From JAYZQT01 sp964412235 (GTDB lineage: Bacteria; Pseudomonadota; Alphaproteobacteria; MPNO01; UBA830), in the NCBI GenBank assembly GCA_964412235.1, contig CAYPNT010000111.1:1-7257 (forward strand): DNA of 7,257 nt, given 5' to 3'. The first letter of the stretch is position 1. The number at the start of each line of letters is the position of its first letter. Position numbers and translations under genes: made by a program. The notes beneath the pieces are model-generated. The model was not told the DNA's origin and did no database searches. It worked only from the letters and a program-made list of their open reading frames with translations. This document shows positions 1 to 6,345 of this stretch, piece after piece.

Positions 1-113
1 TTTGACCTACTTATCTAGCAACTTATGCCAAGCTTTCTCGAACTTCATCCACAACCTACTAGTAAGCTATAACAAACTTAATTACTTTTTCTCTGTTTCC
101 CCACCATCAAACT
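1..113. other. Left-edge stretch without a recognisable gene
   Basis: This AT-rich segment lies 3' of the minus-strand tRNA-Gly gene and runs to the window edge. I see no open frame with a credible start, no tRNA and no clear stem followed by a T-run on the minus strand. It is probably spacer within the transcript leaving tRNA-Gly leftwards. In many proteobacteria tuf or tRNA-Trp-secE-nusG follows a Tyr-Gly tRNA pair, but none of that is visible here. Confidence 0.4.
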
Positions 114-187
114 TGGAGCGGGTGAAGGGAATCGAACCCTCGTCGTAAGCTTGGAAGGCTTCTGCTCTACCATTGAGCTACACCCGC
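114..187 (-). tRNA. tRNA-Gly (anticodon TCC)
   Basis: Read on the minus strand, the gene has a perfect 7-bp acceptor stem (GCGGGTG at 187-181 with CACCCGC at 124-118), a D arm beginning TAGCTCAATGGTAGAGC, and an anticodon loop CTTCCAA (157-151) with anticodon TCC at 155-153. The T loop is TTCGATT, the discriminator is T, and CCA is encoded at 116-114. It lies 141 bases downstream of tRNA-Tyr on the same strand and is probably co-transcribed with it. It decodes GGA/GGG glycine codons. Confidence 0.96.
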
Positions 188-328
188 TTAACAATGCAGT
201 CTCCTGGGTTAGAATTCTGATAACAGTATAATCATGTCCCAGTCGAGAAGTTCTACGGATAAATTTTTCTCCTTAACGCTACATACAACCCAATTTTTCT
301 TGCCTAACTCCCACGATTCCACCCAACC

Positions 329-413
329 TGGTGGAGGGAGTTGGATTTGAACCAACGTAGGCTACGCCAACGGGTTTACAGCCCGTCCCCTTTAACCACT
401 CGGGCATCCCTCC
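329..413 (-). tRNA. tRNA-Tyr (anticodon GTA)
   Basis: On the minus strand the acceptor stem GGAGGGA (413-407) pairs with TCCCTCC (339-333), and CCA is encoded at 331-329. The anticodon stem ACGGG/CCCGT flanks the loop CTGTAAA with anticodon GTA at 379-377. A long variable arm marks a class II tRNA, as bacterial tRNA-Tyr is, and the D arm GCCCGAGTGGTTAAAGGG is typical of tyrosine. Length is 85 nt with CCA. It is the first gene of a Tyr-Gly tRNA unit divergent from rlmB. Confidence 0.96.
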
Positions 414-449
414 TTAAAAGTTAAGACCAAACATTATTGGGAACGTGCG

Positions 450-478
450 GAATTATGGGATTCGGCGCCTCTTGTCAA
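450..478 (-). promoter_or_regulatory. Sigma-70-type promoter for the tRNA-Tyr/tRNA-Gly unit
   Basis: On the minus strand there is a perfect -35 hexamer TTGACA (478-473). The -10 is either TAATTC (455-450) at a 17-nt spacing or CATAAT (457-452) at 15 nt. The tRNA-Tyr 5' end at 413 is about 40 nt further on, leaving a short 5' leader for RNase P to remove. The hexamers are seen directly; their use as a promoter is inference. Confidence 0.55.
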
Positions 479-542
479 CGTCAAAAAAAACATAAGCACG
501 CACTGCCGTCCCCATTTTCAGGAAAACGGATAAACGGCAAGA

Positions 543-570
543 TTGCCCACCATTGTCTTTACAGTATAAA
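543..570 (+). promoter_or_regulatory. Putative rlmB promoter very close to the start codon
   Basis: TTGCCC (543-548) and TATAAA (565-570) are separated by 16 nt. A transcript would begin around 576-578, at or just before the rlmB ATG at 579. This agrees with the absence of any purine-rich ribosome-binding sequence before that ATG. The -10 is good and the -35 is weak. If the TSS is as predicted, the rlmB mRNA is leaderless or nearly so. Confidence 0.45.
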
Positions 571-578
571 ATAAGTTC

Positions 579-1412
579 ATGGCGGCGCACAAGAGCGGAA
601 GAAACTATGCAAAAAATGATCGCGGCAGCGATTCAAAAAAAAGAGTTATCAGAAAAACTGAACGCACTAAAACCCCAGAAGTAGCTGGTATAAAATATTG
701 GATATATGGAACACACTCGGTCATAGCCGCTCTAGAAAATACCCAAAGACAAAAACTAAGGTTAGTTGCAACAGAAAGTGCGGCTCGTTCAATTAGTGAC
801 AAATACCAACACACTAACAAAATTGAAATTGTTGCCAAAAGTGCTCTAGAGGATTTACTGCCAATCGGCGCAGTCCATCAGGGGATGGCATTGTTAACAA
901 AGGCAGTACCTCAAAAATCTATAGCGGATATTGTCAAAACAGCCTCTCGACAAGAATCGGCGCTCCTAGTGGCTCTAGACCAAGTAACTGACCCAAATAA
1001 CATCGGAAACGTTGTGCGGTCATCCGCGGCCTTTGGTGTTTGCGCAGTGGTTACTCCTGATCGACACACACCACAGGCTGGTGGTGCCCTCGCCAAAGCA
1101 GCATCGGGAGCCTTAGAAACAGTACCATTAATAAGGACCCCTAATCTTGTCCGCACGCTTGAAGAACTCAAAGACGAGGGTTTTTGGGTGGTTGGTTTGG
1201 ACGTTAACGCACCAAGTAATATCTCGGAGAGTGCGCTCCCCGCGAAATGTGTATTAACTCTAGGTTCAGAAGGAAAAGGGTTGAGAAGACTAACAAAAAA
1301 AACATGCGATGTGCTAGTTAGCATAACAACCTCCCAAGCAATGCAAAGCATAAATATTTCAGCTTCCGCTGCCGTCGCTTTGTACGAGTGGCGACGCCAA
1401 GATAATGGTTAA
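579..1412 (+). CDS. rlmB: 23S rRNA 2'-O-ribose methyltransferase RlmB (SpoU/TrmH family)
   Basis: The 277-residue protein matches the SpoU (SPOUT) family that methylates the 2'-O of G2251 in 23S rRNA using S-adenosylmethionine. After a basic, probably disordered N-terminus (about 1-36), a substrate-binding domain opens with the motif WIYGTHSVIAAL (41-52). The SPOUT knot domain follows: motif 1 DPNNIGNVVRSSAAFG (138-153, with N141 and R147), motif 2 LGSEGKGLRR (228-237) and motif 3 MQSINISASAAVALYE (255-270). E. coli RlmB has 243 residues; the extra length is the basic N-terminal tail, common in alphaproteobacterial members. The ATG at 579 has no Shine-Dalgarno sequence but a TATAAA box ends 8 nt before it. 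The gene is monocistronic and divergent from the tRNA-Tyr unit. A TrmH-type tRNA methyltransferase is the alternative, but length and motifs favour RlmB. Confidence 0.9.
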   Translation: MAAHKSGRNYAKNDRGSDSKKRVIRKTERTKTPEVAGIKYWIYGTHSVIAALENTQRQKLRLVATESAARSISDKYQHTNKIEIVAKSALEDLLPIGAVHQGMALLTKAVPQKSIADIVKTASRQESALLVALDQVTDPNNIGNVVRSSAAFGVCAVVTPDRHTPQAGGALAKAASGALETVPLIRTPNLVRTLEELKDEGFWVVGLDVNAPSNISESALPAKCVLTLGSEGKGLRRLTKKTCDVLVSITTSQAMQSINISASAAVALYEWRRQDNG

Positions 1413-1725
1413 TACCGACAGCCATCAGATGTTGTGTCAATGACCCATTCGTTTTGGGTACCAAAGGTTGGTGGACCGTCGCTTTTTATCTTTTAAATCA
1501 CGGAGTATAAGATAGCGAAAGTTTTTAACAAACCCGTTGTCCAACCTGCTACGTTATAGAACCCCAGGAGGACAGGTCACAGAAGACAGGAGCGTTTGTA
1601 GTGGTTCTTGAACCGTCCAAAAACACATGACTACCGTATGGAATGGAAAATTTTGGTACTAGACAAACTCTCTGGCTGGCACACACCACGCCATCAATGT
1701 AATAGCAGCGGATAGAAAGGCGCCC
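1413..1725. other. Intergenic region between rlmB and the Mo-hydroxylase gene
   Basis: This is 313 bases with no convincing gene; the short minus-strand frame across it has no family resemblance. After rlmB a weak hairpin (ACCCA 1443-1447 with TGGGT 1455-1459) is followed about 20 nt later by a T-rich run (1483-1494), which may or may not terminate rlmB. A short inverted repeat GGTTC-TT-GAACC lies at 1603-1614 and could be an operator, but at 5 bp per arm it may be chance. The promoter of the downstream gene was not identified with confidence. Confidence 0.4.
1715..1720 (+). promoter_or_regulatory. Ribosome-binding site supporting a TTG start
   Basis: GAAAGG lies 5 nt before TTG at 1726. The frame is open upstream only to a TAG at 1660-1662 and contains no ATG or GTG start that gives a family-like N-terminus with a better Shine-Dalgarno. 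This supports initiation at the TTG. Confidence 0.5.
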
Positions 1726-4116
1726 TTGAAAATTCACCCCTCATTCTCCGCGACTAATACCCCAGGGCCGTTTGGGCAACCTATTAGGCGGATCGAAGAT
1801 CCCGCCATGCTTAAAGGGCAAGGTCGTTTTGCGGACGATATCCACCTCCCGGGAATGCTCGAAGCTAGCTTTGTTCGTAGTGCGTTTGCACATGCAAAAA
1901 TACGGTCGATTGACACTGCCTTAGCAAAAACTATGGAGGGTGTAACAGGGGTATTTGTTCTGAAAGACTTAGAGCCGCAGCTTTCAACTGACCAACTATC
2001 GGTGGGTATGCCCAGTAATGCCTACAAACAAGTTCGGAACCGTCCGATTCTCGCAAACACAGAAGTTTGCCACGTGGGGGAACCTGTGGCAGTCGTGATC
2101 GCGGACAACCGATACATCGCCGAAGACGCGGGGTCACTAGTTAATATAGACTACGAAATACTGCCCGCTTCCGCTGATGCCGAAAAAGCGATTGAGCCAG
2201 GCTCTCCTCTCGCTCATACGGACGCAACACACAACATTCTAGCAGAATTTTCGATGGGGTATGGTGAAGTAGACAAGGCATTCGCGGAGAGCACCCGAAT
2301 CTTCACCGAAAAATTCAACCTCCACAAAGGCCTCGGCATGGCTATAGAAGGGCGCGGCTTGGTCGCAAAATACGATACACATGACGATAGTCTTGTTATC
2401 TGGCTTGCAACGCAAATGCCACATATGGCGCAGCGGACGCTGATAAATATACTTGGCCGTAGCGAAACAAACACACGGGTAATAACGCCAGATATTGGGG
2501 GTGGTTTCGGACCCAAGCTTGTATTCTACCCGGAGGATGTTGTCATCTCAGCATGTTCTATCCTGTTAAATTCACCAGTTAAGTGGATAGAAGACCGGCG
2601 AGAACATTTTACCAGTTCCACCCAAGAACGTGATCAAATATGGAACATGGAACTTGCCATGGACGATAACGGTAAAATACTTGGTGTCCGGGGTACACTT
2701 ATCCACGATCACGGTGCTTATACTGCTCGGGGTGTAAACGTAGCACAAAACGCGGGCAGCATAGTTCCTGGCCCTTACGAAGTTCCTAATTATAAACTCG
2801 ATGTCAGTTTAGTCTTGACGAACAAACCATGTGTAACTCCGGTACGCGGTGCCGGATACCCGCAAGGGAGCTTTGTTATGGAGAGACTGCTCGACCGTGC
2901 TGCCGCCGACTTGGCAATTGATCGAGACGAAATCCGCCGCCGCAACTTAATCCAACCTTCCCAAATGCCTTATGTGCGGCCGTTGGCTAGTCGTGCTGAT
3001 CCATCAATCCTTATCGATGAGGCCGACTTCCCCAAGTGCATGGAAAGTGCACTCGCCAATGCCGACTGGGATGGGTTTTCAAAGCGCAAAGCGACTGCGA
3101 GGGCGGACGGTCGGTTCATAGGGATCGGCTTAGCCGTTTATCTTAAGGGTTCGGGACGCGGACCGTTTGAGGCTGCTACTGTTCGGATTGGACCATCAGG
3201 TCGGATCAATGTGATTTCGGGTGTGTCAGCTATCGGTCAGGGTACCCGCACAATGTTGTCACAAATTGTAGCACAATCACTTTCCGTGGGATTGAGCGAT
3301 ATAGACGTCGTAATTGGCGATACAGCGGCCATACCTTACGGAATGGGGGCGGCATCTAGTCGTCAAACGGTTACCGCAGGGTCATCGGCACAAGCCGCAG
3401 CAAATGAGGTTCGCAAGAAAGCCCTACGAGTTGCCGCACACTTTATGGAAACTTCTGAAAAAGACCTTGAAATTTCTGACGGACGGGTTCACGTCGTTGG
3501 TGTACCTGGCATGTCTATGGGACTTGGAGAAATTGCAACCAAATTAGCGGGCGCCGCAACGGGGTTCGCGCTGCCAAAGGGAGAAAGTCCCGGATTAGAA
3601 GCGCACGTTGCCGTCCAGATTGACGGCCTCGCATTTTCTAATGGTGCTCATGTAGCCGAAGTAGAGGTAGACCCGGGGACAGGGGAAGTAAGGGTGCTAA
3701 ATTACGTTATTGCTCACGATTGTGGCGTAATGATCAATCCACTCATAATCGATGGTCAAGTTATTGGTGGCGCAGCCCACGGACTTGGCTTTGCAATGTT
3801 CGAAAAAATGATCTGGGACGATCATGCTCAGCCTCAGTCAACCAATCTTGCAGAATACATTATTCCCGGTGCGATGGAGACGCCAACAATAAGTATCGAG
3901 CACATCGTCGTTCCCTCATCTCAGAACCCGCTGGGGGTTAAGGGGGTTGGTGAAAGTGGGTTGGTCCCAGTGCCCGCTGTAGTCTCGTCCGCTATAGAAG
4001 ATGCACTTTCAGACCTCGGAGCAAAATTCTCCAATATCCCTATCGGACCAGCCAATATCCTTGAGAGCATCCATAACCACTCTATTGAAGACGAGGCAGA
4101 CCCCACACATAATTAA
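1726..4116 (+). CDS. Xanthine dehydrogenase/CoxL-family molybdopterin-binding large subunit
   Basis: The 796-residue protein is a full-length molybdenum hydroxylase large subunit, of the family using Mo-molybdopterin cytosine dinucleotide to insert water-derived oxygen into a C-H bond. The N-terminus reads RRIEDPAMLKGQGRFADDI (21-39), typical of CoxL-type proteins, followed by the aldehyde oxidase/xanthine dehydrogenase a/b hammerhead domain (to about 145). Cofactor motifs are GGGFGPK (258-264), VRGAGYPQG (373-381), GQG (504-506), DCGVMINPLIIDGQVIGG (665-682) and KGVGESG (739-745), with E743 in the place of the catalytic glutamate. The AYxCSFR signature of true (form I) CO dehydrogenase is absent, so the substrate is more likely a heterocycle, aldehyde or other organic compound. 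The start is TTG with GAAAGG upstream. The 2Fe-2S and FAD subunits that normally accompany this subunit are not encoded in the window. It is probably co-transcribed with the DapA-like gene 23 nt downstream. Confidence 0.9.
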   Translation: MKIHPSFSATNTPGPFGQPIRRIEDPAMLKGQGRFADDIHLPGMLEASFVRSAFAHAKIRSIDTALAKTMEGVTGVFVLKDLEPQLSTDQLSVGMPSNAYKQVRNRPILANTEVCHVGEPVAVVIADNRYIAEDAGSLVNIDYEILPASADAEKAIEPGSPLAHTDATHNILAEFSMGYGEVDKAFAESTRIFTEKFNLHKGLGMAIEGRGLVAKYDTHDDSLVIWLATQMPHMAQRTLINILGRSETNTRVITPDIGGGFGPKLVFYPEDVVISACSILLNSPVKWIEDRREHFTSSTQERDQIWNMELAMDDNGKILGVRGTLIHDHGAYTARGVNVAQNAGSIVPGPYEVPNYKLDVSLVLTNKPCVTPVRGAGYPQGSFVMERLLDRAAADLAIDRDEIRRRNLIQPSQMPYVRPLASRADPSILIDEADFPKCMESALANADWDGFSKRKATARADGRFIGIGLAVYLKGSGRGPFEAATVRIGPSGRINVISGVSAIGQGTRTMLSQIVAQSLSVGLSDIDVVIGDTAAIPYGMGAASSRQTVTAGSSAQAAANEVRKKALRVAAHFMETSEKDLEISDGRVHVVGVPGMSMGLGEIATKLAGAATGFALPKGESPGLEAHVAVQIDGLAFSNGAHVAEVEVDPGTGEVRVLNYVIAHDCGVMINPLIIDGQVIGGAAHGLGFAMFEKMIWDDHAQPQSTNLAEYIIPGAMETPTISIEHIVVPSSQNPLGVKGVGESGLVPVPAVVSSAIEDALSDLGAKFSNIPIGPANILESIHNHSIEDEADPTHN

Positions 4117-4124
4117 GAACCGCG

Positions 4125-4130
4125 TAGGAG
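4125..4130 (+). promoter_or_regulatory. Ribosome-binding site of the DapA-family gene
   Basis: TAGGAG lies 9 nt before the ATG at 4140, inside the 23-nt gap after the hydroxylase stop codon. It is a strong Shine-Dalgarno sequence that fixes the start and supports a two-gene operon. Confidence 0.7.
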
Positions 4131-4139
4131 AAGAATATT

Positions 4140-5117
4140 ATGGCCCGCTTCAAAGATTACATTCCGCAAGGAGTAATTCCGGCAACGCTTGCGGTGTTCC
4201 GCGCCGATTTCAGTTTTGACTGGTCTGAAACGCGTCGCCACATAGGCTTTACGGCTGCCGTGGATGGAATTTCAGCAGTCACAATTAATGGTCATGCCTC
4301 GGAAATTCACGCTTGCTCGTTTGACGAACAGAAGAAGATGATAGACGAAGCGGGCGATGAAATAGGTGATAAGCTACCATTGATTTGTGGCGTCTACGCA
4401 GATAGCAGCCTAGAAGCGGCCCGGATAGCGAAAATGTCAGACGAGCATGGCGCGTCGGCACTACTGTGCTTTCCGCCTCACTCTATGGGGTTCGGCGGCA
4501 TTCGTCACCGCCCGGAAATGGGAATGACCCATATAAAGATGGTCGCCGATGCGACTGATCTGCCGTTGATTATTTTTCAATATTCAAACGAGTTAGCGTA
4601 CCCCCTTGATACGTTAGTCCGTATTTGTGAAGAAGTGCCCAATGTTCGCGCTATAAAGGACTGGTCACCAGCTGAAACACATGACCGCCACATTAAAACT
4701 CTTCACTCACTGACCCGGCGAGTAAACGTCCTTTCGACAAATTCTTCTTGGCTAATGTCATCTTTAGTTATGGGTGCGGATGGCCTTCTGTCCGGTGCTG
4801 GATCGGTAATAGCGGATCTGCAATCCTCACTTTTTCATGCGGTGCAAGCGAACGACCTTCAAACGGCACAGAAACTGGCGGACCGTATCTACTATACTAC
4901 ACAGGTTTTCTACCGTCCTCCCTTTGGCGACATGCATAACCGTATGAAAGAAGCTCTAGTGTTGTTGCAACGCCTCAATGGTCCAGCCGTTGTCCGTCCG
5001 CCGCTGATGAAGTTAACGAAAACGGAAGTTGCTCAGATAGCAGAAGCGATGACAATGGCACACATAACACGTACGGGCGCAAAGGATACGGATCTCACAA
5101 CTCTCGCTGCGGAGTAG
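4140..5117 (+). CDS. Dihydrodipicolinate synthase (DapA)-superfamily aldolase/lyase, not DapA itself
   Basis: The 325-residue protein belongs to the class I pyruvate-type Schiff-base aldolase/lyase family with a TIM-barrel fold. It keeps the Schiff-base lysine (K173 in VRAIKDWS, 169-176) and the catalytic tyrosine (Y148 in IIFQYSNE, 144-151) at the spacing seen in DapA. The phosphate- or carboxylate-binding motif that is GTTGE in DapA reads GHASE (51-55), so both threonines of the canonical proton relay are missing. This points to a different reaction, such as a 2-oxo-acid aldolase, hydratase-aldolase or dehydratase, rather than lysine biosynthesis. The protein is about 30 residues longer than typical DapA, with an extended C-terminus. 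It follows the Mo-hydroxylase gene by 23 nt, suggesting one pathway. Its last 23 bases overlap the convergent ICL/PEP-mutase gene. The subfamily is recognisable; the substrate is unknown. Confidence 0.85.
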   Translation: MARFKDYIPQGVIPATLAVFRADFSFDWSETRRHIGFTAAVDGISAVTINGHASEIHACSFDEQKKMIDEAGDEIGDKLPLICGVYADSSLEAARIAKMSDEHGASALLCFPPHSMGFGGIRHRPEMGMTHIKMVADATDLPLIIFQYSNELAYPLDTLVRICEEVPNVRAIKDWSPAETHDRHIKTLHSLTRRVNVLSTNSSWLMSSLVMGADGLLSGAGSVIADLQSSLFHAVQANDLQTAQKLADRIYYTTQVFYRPPFGDMHNRMKEALVLLQRLNGPAVVRPPLMKLTKTEVAQIAEAMTMAHITRTGAKDTDLTTLAAE

Positions 5118-5985
5118 TTTTAGGACCGAGAAATTCTCGCATCCAGTCTTGGTATTGGTCATCATCCGTCAATGCGGTCATCAAACTTTCAGTAGGTTGA
5201 CCGGGAATGTGGCTCGGTGCTGTGCCTTCCCGCAGCAATTTCAAGGTTGTGTATACGGCTTGAACAGCAGCCCGAAATGATTGGTGACCCTGGAGGCTGA
5301 CGCGGACATTTTGGCCAATCAAATACCCGGTGTCCGCGAGTATCCCCTCTCCGCTTCCGCCAAGAAAAATTGGTATATTTAGGGCCGCTGAAAGGGCTTC
5401 TATTTCGGTTTTGTCTGACACTCCCGTATAAAACATTGCATCCACACCCTCGGCTTCATACGCCTTACCCCTCAGAATAGCCTCGTCTAAACCTAGTGTA
5501 GTTATAGCGCTGGTCCGACCAGCGACCATTAATGAAGCATCGGCGCGCGCCGAAAGTGCAGCTTTGATTTTGCCGACACCTTCATCCAAATTCAGCAACT
5601 TTATAGAGCCCAATGTGCCGAAAGGCTGGGGTAGATCAGTATCCTCGATGGTTAGCGCAGCAACCCCCACGGTTTCAAGCTCTTCCACCGTTCTCCTCAC
5701 ATTCAAAGCGTTGCCATACCCGTGGTCTGCGTCAACGAGCAACGGGATCTGTGCTGCTCTATTTATCCTGTACACCTGTTCGGCAAACTCTGAAAGTGTG
5801 AGAACCAGTAGATCTGGTGCACCCAACACAGTAAGTGAAGCCACCGAGCCGGAAAATATTCCAACTTCAAATTCAAGGTGTTCAGCGATCCTAGCTGAAA
5901 TGGGATCGTATACTGAAGCGGGGTGGATACAGGTGTCTCTCTTCATCAAGGCACGAAACTTTTCTCTGCGTGGTCTCCAATCCAT
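5095..5985 (-). CDS. Isocitrate lyase/PEP mutase superfamily protein, oxaloacetate decarboxylase-like
   Basis: The 296-residue protein closely resembles, from memory of the family, Pseudomonas aeruginosa PA4872, a Mg-dependent oxaloacetate decarboxylase in the ICL/PEP mutase superfamily. Visible signatures, numbered from the ATG at 5985, are ASVYDPISARIAE (23-35), SGSVASL (45-51), metal-binding DADHGYGNALN (85-95), TIEDTDLP (112-119), GRTSA (156-160, R157) and VRVSLQGHQSF (227-237). H234 matches the active-site histidine of PA4872 (H235), whereas other family branches carry a different residue there. An upstream TTG at 6006 is in frame, but AAGGAG lies 5 nt before the ATG at 5985, so the shorter start is chosen. 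Other C-C lyases of this fold, such as 2-methylisocitrate or 2,3-dimethylmalate lyase, remain possible. The gene converges on the DapA-like gene with overlapping 3' ends and ends in TGA. Confidence 0.87.
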   Translation of the reverse strand: MDWRPRREKFRALMKRDTCIHPASVYDPISARIAEHLEFEVGIFSGSVASLTVLGAPDLLVLTLSEFAEQVYRINRAAQIPLLVDADHGYGNALNVRRTVEELETVGVAALTIEDTDLPQPFGTLGSIKLLNLDEGVGKIKAALSARADASLMVAGRTSAITTLGLDEAILRGKAYEAEGVDAMFYTGVSDKTEIEALSAALNIPIFLGGSGEGILADTGYLIGQNVRVSLQGHQSFRAAVQAVYTTLKLLREGTAPSHIPGQPTESLMTALTDDDQYQDWMREFLGPKTTPQREL

Positions 5986-5990
5986 GGGAT

Positions 5991-5996
5991 CTCCTT
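5991..5996 (-). promoter_or_regulatory. Ribosome-binding site deciding the ICL/PEP-mutase-family start
   Basis: Read on the minus strand, AAGGAG (5996-5991) is 5 nt before the ATG at 5985-5983. The in-frame TTG at 6006 would place this motif inside the coding sequence, so the ATG is the likely start. Confidence 0.75.
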
Positions 5997-6065
5997 GAGC
6001 GGACAAAGTACAGGCTTAGCTGCCACGCATCCACGAAACAATCAAGATATTTAGCAGTAATTCCC

Positions 6066-6094
6066 TTGTTGCTGAATTCGGTTAACGGTATATG
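6066..6094 (+). promoter_or_regulatory. Putative promoter of the broken tRNA-Thr gene
   Basis: TTGTTG (6066-6071) and TATATG (6089-6094) are separated by 17 nt and end 11 nt before the 5' end of the tRNA-Thr remnant at 6106. The spacing is what is expected for a tRNA promoter, so the remnant appears to have kept its original promoter. It may now drive a run-through transcript into the intact tRNA-Thr downstream. This is inference from hexamers only. Confidence 0.45.
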
Positions 6095-6105
6095 GGTGTT
6101 TTAGA

Positions 6106-6143
6106 GCCGGCTTAGCTCAGTCGGCAGAGCACCTAATTTGTAA
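6106..6143 (+). pseudogene. 5' half of a tRNA-Thr(TGT) gene, broken after the anticodon loop
   Basis: GCCGGCT (6106-6112), a normal D arm (stem GCTC 6115-6118 with GAGC 6127-6130), the 5' anticodon strand CCTAA (6132-6136) and loop TTTGTAA (6137-6143, anticodon TGT) are all present and typical of bacterial tRNA-Thr. The expected 3' strand TTAGG is replaced by AAGTG, and no variable loop, T arm or AGCCGGC acceptor strand follows. No matching 3' half was found anywhere to the right in the window. The break falls at the end of the anticodon loop, a place where tyrosine recombinases and tRNA introns are known to act. A large deletion or insertion beyond the window could also explain it. Confidence 0.8.
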
Positions 6144-6345
6144 AAGTGTCTCAACAAACAATCACAACATAATATCAATAGCTTAGAGATTTTATCGCTA
6201 AATGAATGAAACACCAGACCAAACGGAAGAGCTAACAAAAATGGGAGGTGGAAAACGGCAGACTGGAGCCATGCTCGATGTGTTAGAAAGTTGAATAAAC
6301 GGTTGTGATATAAAGAACTTACGTATAGAAAACTTTTCCCAAAGT
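6144..6345. other. A-rich 200-bp segment between the broken and intact tRNA-Thr genes
   Basis: No recognisable gene, tRNA 3' half or group I intron core was found. A frame of 30 codons (ATG 6202, TGA 6292-6294) exists without a good ribosome-binding site and is not called. ACAAA (6154-6158) can pair with TTTGT (6137-6141) of the preceding anticodon loop. A possible promoter for the following tRNA, TTGTGA (6303-6308) and TATAGA (6324-6329) at 15-nt spacing, lies near the right end. The segment may be insertion-derived DNA or decayed remnant sequence. Confidence 0.4.

Noticed and set aside
911..1351. A 146-codon minus-strand frame opposite rlmB
   Set aside because: It lies wholly antisense to the conserved rlmB catalytic region and has no family features, so it is a shadow frame.
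1549..1737. A 62-codon minus-strand frame in the gap before the Mo-hydroxylase gene
   Set aside because: It overlaps the hydroxylase start, lacks a supported start or family resemblance, and could not be joined to any broken gene.
1726..4116. Calling the large subunit a carbon monoxide dehydrogenase (coxL)
   Set aside because: The form I active-site signature AYxCSFR is absent and the corresponding loop reads VRGAGYPQG. No coxM or coxS gene is adjacent.
5986..6006. A longer N-terminus for the ICL/PEP-mutase-family protein from the TTG at 6006
   Set aside because: The strong AAGGAG at 5996-5991 sits within this extension and is correctly spaced for the ATG at 5985. Family members begin near that point.
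6202..6294. A 30-codon frame from ATG to TGA between the two tRNA-Thr genes
   Set aside because: It is short, has no good ribosome-binding site and resembles no family known to me. It is worth a glance only if relatives conserve it.
6137..6345. Group I intron inside the first tRNA-Thr anticodon loop
   Set aside because: The insertion point, the length of about 200 nt and a P1-like pairing (TTTGT with ACAAA) looked promising. I could not find the conserved P3/P7 core elements or the tRNA 3' exon, and the next tRNA has its own complete 5' half.
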